Both the position numbers and the translations under genes were made by a program. Positions 29,866 to 41,620 of a stretch of DNA of 64,000 nucleotides are shown here, piece by piece (positions within the stretch are counted from its first letter, which is position 1; every line of letters begins with the position of its first letter). The notes under the pieces are model-generated. The model was not told where the DNA came from. It worked only from the letters and a program-made list of their open reading frames with translations, and made no database searches. The DNA is from Pseudolabrys taiwanensis. Its GTDB lineage: Bacteria; Pseudomonadota; Alphaproteobacteria; Rhizobiales; Xanthobacteraceae. The DNA is taken from positions 4,216,001-4,280,000 of the forward strand of contig NZ_CP031417.1 of the NCBI RefSeq assembly GCF_003367395.1, read 5' to 3'.

Positions 29866-31625
29866 GCGGACACCAGCGCGCCGGGATTGCGAAGGTACTT
29901 GTCGCGGATGGCGTCGGCCGCCCAAAAGGCCAGCGCGCCGACCGTGCCGGTCGGGTTCTTGCCGGCGTTCTGCGGGAAGGCGGAAGCGCCGATGACGAAC
30001 ACGTTCGGCACGTCCCAGCTCTGCAGATAGCGGTTGACCGCGCTCTTCTTCGGATCGGTGCCCATGATCGCGCCGCCGGTATTGTGCGTGCTCTGATAAG
30101 GCACGGAATTCCACGACTTCTGCCGGCGCGACGAGACCATCTGACGCGGCTTGAGCGCCTTGCCGATCTCCTCCATGCGATCGCTGACCCAATGCGACAT
30201 GCGGATATCGTTATCGGGGAAGTCGAAGGTCATCCGCATCAGAGGCCGGCCAAAGCGGTCCGTATAGGTCGGATCGAGGTCCAGATAGTTGCCGCGCGTC
30301 GCGTAGCTCGATCCTTGCGAGCTGAAGCCGAGCACGCTCAGATAGTTTTCCGCCGTCGCCTTTTTCCAGGCGCTGCCCCAGCGAGGGGTGCCCGGCGGCA
30401 CGGGACGATAACCAATCGGCCGTCCATTGGTCGGGATGCAGTTGATGCCGGCGCCGCCGACGAAGTCGACCGAGCCGTGGTCGAACGCATCGCCGTTGAA
30501 GTCGTCGACCGTTTGGCCGAGTGCCCCAGAGGCGATGAAGGGATTGAAATTCTTGTCGTCGAAGAAGAGCTGCACGCCGGCATTGGTCTGATAGCAATAA
30601 TTGCGGCCGACCGTGCCTTCGCCGGTCGAGGGATCGTAGACCTTGCCGATGCCGGACAGCATCATCAGCCGCGCATTGTGCAGGCCATAGGCGCACAGCA
30701 GCACGAGGTCGGCGGGCTGCTCCCACTCCTCGCCCGAAGCATCGACGTAGGTGACGCTCTTGGCCATCTTGCGCGTGGCGTCGAGATTGACGTGCAACAC
30801 TTCACTACTGCAGCGGGCCTCGAAGTTCGGCTTGCGCATCAGCACCGGCAGAATGGTCGTGTGTGCGCTGGCCTTCGAGTAATTGGCACAACCGAAGCGC
30901 TCGCAGAAACCGCAGGCCGTGCATTGGCCCATGGCGATGCCGAGCGGGTTCACATAGGCTTTCGATAGGTTGGCCGACGGCGTCGGGAACGGATGGAAGC
31001 CGATCGAACGTGCGCCCTCGGCGAACAAGGTCGGGGCGTAGCTCATCTGCATCGCCGGCAGTGGATATTCGCGTTGCCGCACGCCTTCGAACGGATTGCC
31101 GCCGTCCTGCAACTTGCCCTGGATATTGCCGGCCTTGCCGGAGATGCCGGCCAGGTACTCGAACCGGTCGTACGAACTCTCGAGCTCGTCGTAGCTGAGG
31201 CCCCAATCCTCAATGGTGAGATTGGCGATCCGTGCCGCGCCGTAGCGCTCGGTGAGATGGCTCTTGAGATTGAAGTCGCTCGGGAAGAAGCGCCAGGTGT
31301 GACCGTTCCAATGGGTGCCGGCGCCGCCGACGCCGGTGCCGGGCAGGAACGAGCCGAAGTCGCGCATCGGCAGCGCGGTCTGCGACGACGTATTGCGCAT
31401 GGTCAGCGTTTCCTGCGCCGGCTGCAGGAACAGGTCGCGGCGCACGGAATAGCGCAATTCGTCCGGCGCGTAGCCGATGTTGAAGTCGGTGGCCGTGTCG
31501 CGCCATGGCCCGCGCTCGATCGCGACGACGTCGAGACCGGCTTCGGTCAATTCGTGTGCGAGGATCGCGCCGGTCCAGCCAAGGCCGACGATCACGACAT
31601 CCTTCGGGGGCAGTTTACGGGCCAT
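29862..31625 (-). CDS. GMC-type flavoprotein subunit, gluconate 2-dehydrogenase-like
   Basis: A 587-residue flavoprotein. The FAD-binding motif VVIVGLGWTGAILAHEL lies at residues 9-25, with ERGPW after it; then TGVGGAGTHWNGHTWRF, and a ferredoxin-like Cys-rich patch CTACGFCERFGC near residue 220 that resembles the cluster-binding region of fructose and gluconate dehydrogenase large subunits. The C-terminal half ends with the active-site region STHNTGGAIMGTD and FPQNAGKNPTGTVGALAFWAAD. It oxidises a sugar, sugar acid or alcohol in the periplasm; which one is not visible. It is flanked by its small subunit upstream and its cytochrome downstream. Confidence 0.9.
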   Translation of the reverse strand: MARKLPPKDVVIVGLGWTGAILAHELTEAGLDVVAIERGPWRDTATDFNIGYAPDELRYSVRRDLFLQPAQETLTMRNTSSQTALPMRDFGSFLPGTGVGGAGTHWNGHTWRFFPSDFNLKSHLTERYGAARIANLTIEDWGLSYDELESSYDRFEYLAGISGKAGNIQGKLQDGGNPFEGVRQREYPLPAMQMSYAPTLFAEGARSIGFHPFPTPSANLSKAYVNPLGIAMGQCTACGFCERFGCANYSKASAHTTILPVLMRKPNFEARCSSEVLHVNLDATRKMAKSVTYVDASGEEWEQPADLVLLCAYGLHNARLMMLSGIGKVYDPSTGEGTVGRNYCYQTNAGVQLFFDDKNFNPFIASGALGQTVDDFNGDAFDHGSVDFVGGAGINCIPTNGRPIGYRPVPPGTPRWGSAWKKATAENYLSVLGFSSQGSSYATRGNYLDLDPTYTDRFGRPLMRMTFDFPDNDIRMSHWVSDRMEEIGKALKPRQMVSSRRQKSWNSVPYQSTHNTGGAIMGTDPKKSAVNRYLQSWDVPNVFVIGASAFPQNAGKNPTGTVGALAFWAADAIRDKYLRNPGALVSA

Positions 31626-31637
31626 GCCGTTCGACTC

Positions 31638-32390
31638 CTACCGCGACCATTCGGGCCGGCCGCCCGCGATGGAGACTGGTCCCAGCGGGTAGCGTTGATT
31701 GTGCTTGCTGATGCGGTCGCGATAATCGTAACGCGCGCCGGGGAAACCGATCATCTTCCACGAGACCATGTCGCGGTTGCCGCCGTAGATCGGATCGGCG
31801 AAGAAGCCTTCCATGGTATTGCCGAGGATCAGGTCGAACAGGCGCGTCGCGTTGATGCCGCCGCCGAGATCGACCTTGCCGGCTTCCATGGCCTTCAGGA
31901 ACTGGTCCTGTTCGTCCGCATTCAGATGCACGAAGCTGCGGCCGTTCATCGTCTTGCGCAAATAGGCGTCGATGGCGGCAAGGCCTTCGCGATAGCGCGC
32001 GGCAGGCGTTTCCTTGCCTTGATAGCCCTGCGTCGGCAGACCCGGCAGGAAGGGGCCCTTCATGTAGAGGCGGCTCGAGCTGCCGTAACTGCCGGCAAGC
32101 TGCCGATCGATGAAGACGGCACAGCCGGCTTCCTTGCCGCCGATGCTGAGGTCGTCCGTCGGAATGAGACGATCGACGATGGCTTCGACCGCGGCGGCTT
32201 CCGCCGGTGTGAAGAACACCCAGCCTTGCGGTCCAATCGGCGTTGGTGGCTCCGCCGCGAACGGTTGCCACGGCAGCACGCCGGAGATCGATTGCGCGCG
32301 CACGTGAGTCGAAACGGTGACGAGTGAGATTGCGGCAGCAGACGTCAGGAAGTGACGTCGCGTTGCGGTGAACGCGCTATCGGTCGACAT
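31638..32390 (-). CDS. Gluconate 2-dehydrogenase subunit 3 family protein, Tat signal
   Basis: A 250-residue small subunit with a twin-arginine signal (TATRRHFLTSAAAISLVTVST, residues 7-27; the longer frame to 32420 only adds ten residues). The mature part has GWVFFTPAEAAAVEAIVDRLIPTDD, the usual beginning of the family, and FADPIYGGNRDMVSWKMIGFPG near the end. The flavoprotein lacks its own signal and is presumably carried out through Tat by this subunit. First gene of the three-gene minus-strand operon. Confidence 0.9.
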   Translation of the reverse strand: MSTDSAFTATRRHFLTSAAAISLVTVSTHVRAQSISGVLPWQPFAAEPPTPIGPQGWVFFTPAEAAAVEAIVDRLIPTDDLSIGGKEAGCAVFIDRQLAGSYGSSSRLYMKGPFLPGLPTQGYQGKETPAARYREGLAAIDAYLRKTMNGRSFVHLNADEQDQFLKAMEAGKVDLGGGINATRLFDLILGNTMEGFFADPIYGGNRDMVSWKMIGFPGARYDYRDRISKHNQRYPLGPVSIAGGRPEWSR

Positions 32391-32759
32391 GAAATGAAAA
32401 GCCTGCCCAGCCAGATCCAATTCAAACGATAGGTCGCCGTTTGGAACCGGTCAATTCTGGGAGGCGCATCACTGCCATTCCAGTTCCATGCGCTTATCGC
32501 GCATTCGTTGGTGACCAACATGCGGTTCAACGCTGAAGGCGGTATCACGCAAGTAACTGTAAACTTCTCTTCAAATGATTCGAACGGCGCGAGTAGACGC
32601 CGTTCGCGGCACGCGATGACACAGACGATTTGAAGCGTTCGCGACTCTGGCATGAAAGAAAAAAGACAGGCACTCGAGGGCGCCTGTCTTTGTCGGTGAA
32701 CGCCGGACGCTGTCGTCGCGTGAAGCGCTCGCTGGCGCGTGCGGCGCGCGAGCGTCGAC
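32391..32759. other. Intergenic region upstream of the dehydrogenase operon
   Basis: These 369 bases separate rlpA (minus) from the dehydrogenase operon (minus). They hold the rlpA terminator at 32662-32691 and must hold the promoter of the dehydrogenase operon between about 32400 and 32640. That part is AT-richer than its neighbours (for example AAACTTCTCTTCAAATGATTCGAA). No gene seen. Confidence 0.5.
32662..32691 (-). terminator. Rho-independent terminator after rlpA
   Basis: On the minus strand AAAGACAGGC-gccctcgagt-GCCTGTCTTT is followed by TTTCTTTC. The stem is ten perfect pairs and the T-rich tail is long. It lies 70 bases beyond the rlpA stop. Confidence 0.8.
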
Positions 32760-33104
32760 TTAGCCGGCGACTTCGACCGTCACCGGAGCAAGCCCCGAGA
32801 AGCCGAGCGCGCGTGCGCCGGCAGGCGTGAGGTCGATGATGCGCCCGCGGACGAACGGCCCGCGGTCATTGATGCGCACGACGACGCTGCGGCCGTTGCG
32901 TTTGTTGGTGACCCGCACATGCGTGCCGAAGGGCAGGCTGCGGTGCGCGGCGGTGAGGCGGCCGGGCGTGGCGCGTTCGCCGCTGGCTGTCTTGCCGCCT
33001 TTATAGGCGTAGATGGACGCGATTCCCGATTGCGCCTGCGCCGCCAGTGGCGCGGCAAAAATGATCGCTGCGCCGCAGAGCGCGGCGGTCAGTCGTGCAA
33101 CCAT
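32760..33104 (-). CDS. RlpA-like septal ring lytic transglycosylase domain protein
   Basis: A 114-residue exported protein: signal peptide ([24 protein letters not shown]), then one double-psi beta-barrel. The family pattern is visible: [56 protein letters not shown] with the catalytic Asp in NDRGPF, and ending [11 protein letters not shown]. It lacks the SPOR domain of E. coli RlpA, as do many short alphaproteobacterial forms. It probably cleaves naked glycan strands. A terminator follows it. Confidence 0.9.
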   Translation of the reverse strand: MVARLTAALCGAAIIFAAPLAAQAQSGIASIYAYKGGKTASGERATPGRLTAAHRSLPFGTHVRVTNKRNGRSVVVRINDRGPFVRGRIIDLTPAGARALGFSGLAPVTVEVAG

Positions 33105-33265
33105 ACAGTGAACTCCCCGATACTTGGCCCCCCGACCGGCGCCGCTGATAGGCAGGGGATGTGCGCATTGCGGGGCGATAATGCGGCCATTTCTGGGGGA
33201 TTTGGCGTGCCGGGTGCAACCTTCCGACGGTAATCCGGGTTGCGTTTCGGAGCGGGCATGGCGCG

Positions 33266-34036
33266 ATGGCGAAGAGGGCGAGCAAGCAGACAGGGCTGTT
33301 CATCGGTACGTCGGGGTGGAGCTATTCCTCCTGGCGCGGACCCTTCTTCCCGCCGGAAGTGATGGTCAAGCATCACCTCGCTTATTATGCCACGCAGTTT
33401 GCGAGCGCAGAACTCAACGGCGTCTTCTATCGCACGCCATCGCTCGAGACGGTGCGCGGCTGGCGCGATCAGACGCCGGACGGGTTTGTGTTCGCGTGGA
33501 AGGCGTCGAAGTTCATCACGCATTGGAAGCGGCTTAGCGACAAGTCGCGCAACTCCCTGGCGCTGATCGAGGAGCGCCTGAGAGTCCTCGGGCCGAAAGC
33601 GGGGCCGGTACTTTTTCAGCTGCCGCCGCGGTTCGAAGCCGATGCTGATCGATTGAAATCGTTCATCAAGTTGCTGTCGAAGCGCCGGCGGTATGCCTTC
33701 GAATTCCGCCACCGTAGTTGGTACACCGACGAGGTCTGCGACCTGCTCCGCCGCCACGATATCGCGCTCTGTCTGTCGGATCATCACGATGCGCCCGCGC
33801 CGTGGGTCGCGACCGCGTCGCATGTCTACGTGCGCGGACACGGGCCGGGTGGCCGTTACAGGGGGCATTACCCTGATGCCGAGTTGCGCACATGGGCGCG
33901 CAAGATCGCGGCTTGGCGGCGCGAGGGCCGCGATGTCTATGTCTACTTCGACAACGATCAGAAGAGTGCGGCGCCGACAGATGCGTTCCGATTGGTCGAA
34001 TTGCTGCCGCGATGGCTGCGGGCCGAAGCAGCTTGA
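33266..34036 (+). CDS. DUF72-family (YecE-like) protein
   Basis: A 256-residue TIM-barrel protein of the DUF72 family. Signatures: [17 protein letters not shown] at the start, [54 protein letters not shown] and the end [21 protein letters not shown]. No biochemical function is firmly established for the family. GGAGCGGGC precedes the ATG. It is transcribed divergently from rlpA with about 160 bases between the starts. Confidence 0.9.
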   Translation: MAKRASKQTGLFIGTSGWSYSSWRGPFFPPEVMVKHHLAYYATQFASAELNGVFYRTPSLETVRGWRDQTPDGFVFAWKASKFITHWKRLSDKSRNSLALIEERLRVLGPKAGPVLFQLPPRFEADADRLKSFIKLLSKRRRYAFEFRHRSWYTDEVCDLLRRHDIALCLSDHHDAPAPWVATASHVYVRGHGPGGRYRGHYPDAELRTWARKIAAWRREGRDVYVYFDNDQKSAAPTDAFRLVELLPRWLRAEAA

Positions 34037-34183
34037 ATACGTGGCATTATCGCACCGGATTCATTGCTTGATAATAACGGAGTCGATAACCACAGCGGGC
34101 GGCCGGCGACGATTCGACTCCGTCGATTCTCAACCTCTATATAACCGCAGCGATCGACCGATAGCGGCCGCTTGGCAATTTGG

Positions 34184-35029
34184 ATGACGATGGACTCGAT
34201 CAGGCCGCTGGACAATTTCCCGGTCATTCGCACCTTCGATGTCGAGGAGGCACGCGAGGGTCTGGCCCGCATCTACGTGAAGCCGACGCTCGCTTCGCCG
34301 GTTTCCGACGGCGGCGTTCGGGCGGTGTTGAATGAGTGCCGGCTGCGCAATGTGCGGCTGGTCTATAGCCGGTTCGGCGTGCCCATCGATTTCGAGTTTC
34401 CTCCCGCCAATTACTTTGTGCAGATGCTGCCGGTGCGCGGCACGGGCGCGCTGTTCTCGCAGCATTCGACGTTGCCGTTGTTCGCCGGCGGCAGCGCGAC
34501 GATCTCCCCCGACTCGGGATTCCGCGTTCATTACGGCGCCGACTACGAGATGCTCGTCCTCAAGATCGACAAGCAGGCTCTGACCGACAAGCTCGTCGCC
34601 ATGACCGGCGCCGTCGTCGACGAGCCGCTGCAGGTCGAGCCCATCTTCGACGGCACGCGCCCGGAGGCGAAGGTCCTACAGCAATATCTGCCGGTCCTGG
34701 TGGATACGCTGAGCGCCGCCGTGGCTCCGCTGCCGCCATGGTGGGAAATGCAGACCGAGCAGCTGCTGATGACGATGTTCTTGCATGCCCATCGGCATAA
34801 CTACAGTCACTTGATGCAAGACGATGCGGTGGAGGCTGCGCTTTGGCAGATCCGCCGCGTCGAGGAATACATCGAGGCGTATTGGGATCGTCCGGTCACA
34901 TTGGAGCAACTTGCCGACATCGTCGGCGTGAACGCCTTTAGTCTTTTCCGCTCCTTCAGAAAATTCCGGGGTTATTCCCCCTTGGAGTATGCGGCGCAAG
35001 TGCGCGCGAAGCACGGAGCCGGCTGGTGA
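34184..35029 (+). CDS. AraC-type regulator with truncated DNA-binding domain
   Basis: A 281-residue protein (start at ATG 34184 or 34190). The N-terminal 170 residues fit the AraC_binding_2 sensor domain (RNVRLVYSRFGVPIDFEFPP, FVQMLPVRGTGALFS). The C-terminal HTH begins normally (RRVEEYIEAYWDRPVTLEQLADIVGVNAFSLF, RSFRKFRGYSPLEY) but stops after AAQVRAKHGAGW, so the second helix-turn-helix (about 45 residues) is missing. No frameshifted remnant follows: the next bases are the start of the second regulator, overlapping by four bases (GTGA). It may bind DNA only as a partner of the second protein, or be a decayed paralogue. Confidence 0.8.
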   Translation: MTMDSIRPLDNFPVIRTFDVEEAREGLARIYVKPTLASPVSDGGVRAVLNECRLRNVRLVYSRFGVPIDFEFPPANYFVQMLPVRGTGALFSQHSTLPLFAGGSATISPDSGFRVHYGADYEMLVLKIDKQALTDKLVAMTGAVVDEPLQVEPIFDGTRPEAKVLQQYLPVLVDTLSAAVAPLPPWWEMQTEQLLMTMFLHAHRHNYSHLMQDDAVEAALWQIRRVEEYIEAYWDRPVTLEQLADIVGVNAFSLFRSFRKFRGYSPLEYAAQVRAKHGAGW

Positions 35030-35991
35030 CGGGCGCCGAATTTCTCACGGCATATCCTCTGGTGCGGACCGACAAGCTCGATGCGTTGTGCCGCGCGCTG
35101 GCCCGTCTGCTTTCCAATCCGGTGGTGGAGCAGATCGGCCGCGACCGCCCGCTCGGGGCGGTGCAGAACCACTATCGCATGGACCGCGTCGGCATCAGTT
35201 ATGGCCGCTATGGTGCCGCGATCCGCTTCCAGAATCCCGAGCCGAAGATCATCTCGCAGATCTATCCGGTCGGACAGAGCGCGGAAGTAACCGTGGACGG
35301 CACGACCGTCGTCGTTGGACGCGACGGCGGTGCCGTGGTCTCGGCGCATGCGAGCGAATACGGGGTGCTCGCGGCGCCCGGGTATGAACGGTTGATGCTG
35401 TTGGTCGACGAGCGTGCCGCATGCGCAAAGCTATCGGCGCTGGCCGGAACGTGCGTGAGCGGACCTTTGACGTTCGAGCCACGTCACGATTTGAATGCGC
35501 CGCTGGCGCGAAGTCTGCGGCAGAATTTCATGTTTCTGGTCGCGCAGGTCGATGCGGGTCTTGTTCTGCCGCCATTGGTTCTGGCGGAGTTCGAGCAAAC
35601 CTTAATGGTGATGTTCCTGATCGCCAACCGTCACAATTGCAGTCATTTGCTCGAGTCCGACGTCCGCGACGGCGACGAACGGCAGCTGCGTGCGGCCGAG
35701 GCGCATATCGAGGCGCATTGGGACAGGCCATTGCCGCTCGAGGATCTTGTCGCCGCGAGCGGTCTTAGTGGCCGCAGCCTTTTTCAAACATCGCGCAAGC
35801 GCCGGGGCTATTCGCCGTTCGATTATCTCAAGCGGGCGCGGTTGCAGGAGGCGCGCGCACGTCTGCTCAGACGCGAGGCCAGTGTGGAAGCCGTCACCTG
35901 GACTTGTGGGTTCCGTGACGTTGCGCAGTTCGTCTCGGCCTACCGCGAGGCGTTCGGCGAAGATCCGCCGCCACCGGCCCGGCCGCATTAG
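35026..35991 (+). CDS. AraC-family transcriptional regulator
   Basis: A 321-residue regulator with an AraC_binding_2 domain (about 30-190; MDRVGISYGRYGAAIRFQNP) and a complete AraC HTH pair: AAEAHIEAHWDRPLPLEDLV for the first, VEAVTWTCGFRDVAQFVSAYREAFGEDPP for the second. The start is GTG at 35026, inside the end of the preceding gene, so translation is coupled. The two proteins are diverged paralogues (shared MFLIANRHNCSHL / MFLHAHRHNYSHL segments). Targets and ligand unknown; no catabolic operon is directly attached. Confidence 0.85.
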   Translation: MTGAEFLTAYPLVRTDKLDALCRALARLLSNPVVEQIGRDRPLGAVQNHYRMDRVGISYGRYGAAIRFQNPEPKIISQIYPVGQSAEVTVDGTTVVVGRDGGAVVSAHASEYGVLAAPGYERLMLLVDERAACAKLSALAGTCVSGPLTFEPRHDLNAPLARSLRQNFMFLVAQVDAGLVLPPLVLAEFEQTLMVMFLIANRHNCSHLLESDVRDGDERQLRAAEAHIEAHWDRPLPLEDLVAASGLSGRSLFQTSRKRRGYSPFDYLKRARLQEARARLLRREASVEAVTWTCGFRDVAQFVSAYREAFGEDPPPPARPH

Positions 35992-36131
35992 TGGTAGCCG
36001 GTTGCGCTGAGAGTCGCCGGATTTGAAGCGAATGCGCCCGCAATCTGAATGAAATTGGCGACATCGACGCAAGCAAACGCAAACAGACCCAGGGGTAGGA
36101 CTATGCTTTCTGAACCTGGGAACCACGAGCA

Positions 36132-36350
36132 ATGCGTTTCTTCTTCGATGTCCTCAGTGAGCGTTCACGCAGCTATGATTACCACGGCCGCGAGTTTCTC
36201 AGGCCCGAAGAAGCGGCGCAGATGGCGGAGCTGATCGCCGCCGATCTCGGTGTGTCCGATACCGACGATTGGGTCGGTTCTCACGTCCAGGTCAGGAACG
36301 CCGCGAACGAGATGCTCTGCACCGTGGCTGTGCGGGCCGCAGCTGTCTAG
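36132..36350 (+). CDS. DUF6894-family small protein
   Basis: A 72-residue protein beginning MRFFFDVLSERSRSYDYHG, followed by EEAAQMAELIAADLG and a beta end (VQVRNAANEMLCTVAVRAA). This is the compact pattern of the DUF6894 proteins that are frequent in Hyphomicrobiales as orphans. No function is known. It stands alone between the AraC pair and a repeat element. Confidence 0.75.
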   Translation: MRFFFDVLSERSRSYDYHGREFLRPEEAAQMAELIAADLGVSDTDDWVGSHVQVRNAANEMLCTVAVRAAAV

Positions 36351-36377
36351 CTGCGTCCCGCTCAAGTTCCAACGCTT

Positions 36378-36458
36378 GGTCCCCGCCTGAGCGGGGACCC
36401 GGCGCGAACGTGCGAACGTGTAGGGCCCCCTGGACTCCTGCTTTCGCGGGAATGAGCG
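36378..36458. repeat. Degenerate palindromic repeat (GTCCCCGC...GCGGGGAC type)
   Basis: GGTCCCCGCCTGAGCGGGGACCC and, further on, TGGACTCCTGCTTTCGCGGGAATGAG are the two recognisable halves of the element seen at 4681. It ends five bases before the stop of the convergent formaldehyde dehydrogenase gene and may end transcription from both sides. Confidence 0.6.
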
Positions 36459-36462
36459 GGCG

Positions 36463-37575
36463 TCAGTACACTACGACCGAACGGATCGACTTGCCTTCGT
36501 GCATCAGATCGAAGGCATCGTTGATCTGGTCGAGCGGCATGGTGTGCGTGATCAGATCGTCGATATTGATCTTCTTTTCCATGTACCAGTCGACGATCTT
36601 GGGCACGTCGGTGCGGCCGCGCGCGCCGCCGAAAGCCGAACCTTTCCAGACGCGGCCGGTGACGAGCTGGAATGGCCGCGTCGAGATTTCCTGCCCCGAG
36701 CCGGCGACGCCGATGATGATGCTTTCGCCCCAGCCGCGATGGGCGCATTCGAGCGCCTGGCGCATCGTGTGCACGTTGCCGATGCATTCGAACGAGAAGT
36801 CCGCGCCGCCGCCGGTGACGTCGACGATCGCCTGCACGACCTTGTCGCGGCCGACCTCGTCCGGATTGATGAAGTGGGTCATGCCGAACTTCTCGGCCAT
36901 CGCGCGCTTGGCCGGATTGAGATCGACACCGACGATCTTGTCGGCGCCGACCATCCTGGCGCCCTGGATGACATTGAGGCCGATGCCGCCGAGACCGAAC
37001 ACGACGACGTTCGCGCCCGGCCAGACCTTCGCGGTGTAGATCACCGCGCCGATGCCGGTCGTCACGCCGCAGCCGATGTAGCAGATCTTGTCGAACGGCG
37101 CGTCCTCGCGCACTTTCGCGAGCGCGATCTCCGGCAGCACGGTGAAGTTGGCGAAGGTCGAACAGCCCATGTAGTGGAACACGGCGTCGCCGTCGCAGCG
37201 GAAGCGCGACGTGCCGTCGGGCATCAGGCCCTTGCCCTGCGTGGCGCGGATCGAGGTACAGAGATTCGAGCGCTGCGACAGGCAAGTTTTGCACTGCCGG
37301 CATTCCGGCGTGTAGAGCGGGATGACGTGATCGCCGGGCTTGAGCGTCGTCACGCCGGCGCCTACTTCGCGCACGATGCCCGCGCCTTCATGGCCGAGGA
37401 TCGCCGGAAACAAGCCTTCCGGATCGGCGCCGGAGAGCGTGAACGCGTCGGTGTGGCACACGCCGGTCGCCATGACCTCGACCAGCACCTCGCCCGCGCG
37501 CGGGCCCTCGATGTCGATGGTTTCGATGGTGAGGGGCTCGCCTGCTTTCCAGGCAACTGCGGCGCGGGTCTTCAT
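36463..37575 (-). CDS. frmA: S-(hydroxymethyl)glutathione dehydrogenase / class III alcohol dehydrogenase
   Basis: A 370-residue zinc enzyme that oxidises the formaldehyde-glutathione adduct with NAD+. Catalytic zinc ligands lie in [14 protein letters not shown] and GHEGAGIV, the structural zinc set in [15 protein letters not shown], and the cofactor motif [15 protein letters not shown] is present. The start at 37575 ([14 protein letters not shown]) has GGAG nine bases upstream; a frame to 37632 adds residues encoded by a repeat (RDRPGHDA). No S-formylglutathione hydrolase gene is adjacent. Name could also be adhC/flhA. Confidence 0.95.
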   Translation of the reverse strand: MKTRAAVAWKAGEPLTIETIDIEGPRAGEVLVEVMATGVCHTDAFTLSGADPEGLFPAILGHEGAGIVREVGAGVTTLKPGDHVIPLYTPECRQCKTCLSQRSNLCTSIRATQGKGLMPDGTSRFRCDGDAVFHYMGCSTFANFTVLPEIALAKVREDAPFDKICYIGCGVTTGIGAVIYTAKVWPGANVVVFGLGGIGLNVIQGARMVGADKIVGVDLNPAKRAMAEKFGMTHFINPDEVGRDKVVQAIVDVTGGGADFSFECIGNVHTMRQALECAHRGWGESIIIGVAGSGQEISTRPFQLVTGRVWKGSAFGGARGRTDVPKIVDWYMEKKINIDDLITHTMPLDQINDAFDLMHEGKSIRSVVVY

Positions 37576-37661
37576 GCGAATGGCTCCTGCACAATTTGTT
37601 GCGTCATGCCCCGGTCGGTCCCGGGCATTCACGCCTTGTGGCTATCTCACTAAAAGAGGGG

Positions 37662-37687
37662 GATGGCCGGGACAAGCCCGGCCATGT
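37662..37687. repeat. Hairpin repeat between frmA and obgE
   Basis: GATGGCCGGGACAAGCCCGGCCATG is a nine-pair hairpin with a five-base loop. On the minus strand it is followed by CCCCCTCTTTTAG, so it may end the obgE transcript. Nearby GCATGCCCCGGTCGGTCCCGGGCAT (about 37606-37630) belongs to the same kind of repeat. Confidence 0.6.
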
Positions 37688-37700
37688 CGGTTGGTGCGCT

Positions 37701-40138
<2,438 letters not shown>

Positions 40139-40164
40139 CCGCGTGCGTTCTGGTGAAAGTCGTT

Positions 40165-40722
40165 ATGGCGCCGGACGTAAAAGATGATGACGGGGCGGCG
40201 CAGCGGTTTCGTGCCGCGGCGCTGCCCTATCTCGACGACGTTTACACGCTCGCCCGCTATCTGCTGCGTGACCCGCACGACGCCGACGACGCGGTGCAGG
40301 AATGCTACCTGCGTGCGTTCCGGCACTTTGCGACGTTTCGCGGCGGGCCGATCAAGCCGTGGCTGCTGGCAATCCTGCGCAACGTCTGCCGCGCCGAATA
40401 TGCACGCCGTAATGCCTCGGCCTTCATGCAAGGCGAGGAGGACGATGCCGCCGAGCAGGCGACGCAAGGGCTTTGGGAGGAGGCGTCCGCTTCTCCCGAG
40501 GCCGAGACCTTGCGCCACCTCGATGCAGCCAGCGTGCAGCGGCTGATCGCGGACCTGCCGCCGCCTTTCCGCGAGACTTTGGTGCTGCGCGAGATCAACG
40601 ATCTGAGTTACCGCGAGATCGCCGACGTCGTTGGTGCGCCGGTCGGCACGGTGATGTCGCGTCTGGCGCGGGCGCGCGCTCTGCTGCGGGCGGCCTGGTT
40701 GGCCGAGGAGAAGGAGACATGA
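40165..40722 (+). CDS. ECF-type RNA polymerase sigma factor
   Basis: A 185-residue sigma-70 family protein (a GTG at 40153 is an alternative start). Region 2: LDDVYTLARYLLRDPHDADD, AVQECYLRAFRHFATFRGG, PWLLAILRNVCRAEYARR. Region 4: LPPPFRETLVLREINDLSYR, EIADVVGAPVGTVMSRLARAR. It overlaps the next gene by four bases (ATGA), the normal sigma/anti-sigma coupling. The regulon is unknown; the phosphoesterase and cupredoxin genes just upstream are likely targets. Confidence 0.9.
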   Translation: MAPDVKDDDGAAQRFRAAALPYLDDVYTLARYLLRDPHDADDAVQECYLRAFRHFATFRGGPIKPWLLAILRNVCRAEYARRNASAFMQGEEDDAAEQATQGLWEEASASPEAETLRHLDAASVQRLIADLPPPFRETLVLREINDLSYREIADVVGAPVGTVMSRLARARALLRAAWLAEEKET

Positions 40723-41471
40723 ACTGCGACGAGGTTCTCATTCACGCGCTGATCGACGGCGAACTCGATGCCGGCCATGCCCGCACGGTCGAGGCGCACA
40801 TCGCCGGCTGCGGGCGTTGTACTCAGCAGGTCGCGGCCTATCGCGCGTTGCGCCAGGCGCTGCCGGCGCGCGAGTTGCGTTATGCCGCGCCGGCTTCGCT
40901 GCGTGCGCGTATCGAGGGTACGGTGCCCGTGCCGGCCAGGGCCGATCGGCGCACGCTGCTTAAGGGTTTCGTCGCCGGTGGCGCCATTTCGGCCTTGGCC
41001 GCCGCGAGCGTCGCCTTCGTGGTCGTGCGGCAGGGGCGCGACGACGTCATTCTGGGCGAGGCGATCTCGGCGCATCTGCGGTCGCTGCAAGCCGATCATT
41101 TGACGGACGTGCCGTCGACCGATCAGCACACGGTCAAGCCGTGGTTCAACGGGCGCATCGATCTCGCCCCGCCGGTGGTCGACCTCACCGGCCAAGGCTT
41201 CACTTTGGTCGGTGGTCGGCTCGACTTCATCGACGGCAAGCCGGCGGCGGCCATCGTCTATCGGCGCCGCGTGCACGTGATCAATCTGTTCGTGGCGCAG
41301 GGGCTCGGTGTGCGCTCGCCGACGCCGCAACTGGCGACCGTGCAGGGATACAACATCTTGCGTTGGAACGAGGGTGGATTGGATCTGCTGGCCGTCAGCG
41401 ATCTCGGTCGGGACGAGCTCGAAGAGTTCGGCGCGAAGTTCATCGCTGCGGCGCGTGGCGCCGGGCAGTGA
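40719..41471 (+). CDS. Zinc-type anti-sigma factor, membrane anchored
   Basis: A 250-residue protein. The N-terminal anti-sigma domain carries HIAGCGRC (His27, Cys31, Cys34), the HxxxCxxC zinc site of ZAS anti-sigma factors that release sigma on redox or metal stress. One membrane segment (FVAGGAISALAAASVAFVVV, about residues 83-103) separates it from a periplasmic domain with GRIDLAPPVVDLTGQGFTLV, GGRLDFIDGKPAAAIVYRRR and YNILRWNEGGLDLLAVSD. It is coupled to the sigma factor gene. Confidence 0.88.
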   Translation: MNCDEVLIHALIDGELDAGHARTVEAHIAGCGRCTQQVAAYRALRQALPARELRYAAPASLRARIEGTVPVPARADRRTLLKGFVAGGAISALAAASVAFVVVRQGRDDVILGEAISAHLRSLQADHLTDVPSTDQHTVKPWFNGRIDLAPPVVDLTGQGFTLVGGRLDFIDGKPAAAIVYRRRVHVINLFVAQGLGVRSPTPQLATVQGYNILRWNEGGLDLLAVSDLGRDELEEFGAKFIAAARGAGQ

Positions 41472-41620
41472 TGATTTGCATCGGCACGACCCGTGCGTCG
41501 CCTTGGCGGTAGTTGACGGACGTCAATACGCGGGTTGCGGAGTTCGTTGACTCTCTCTCCGGTACATTGCGGGGAATACCGCATGCGGGTTTGCCCCGGT
41601 CCAAACCGAAGGAGGAGCAA

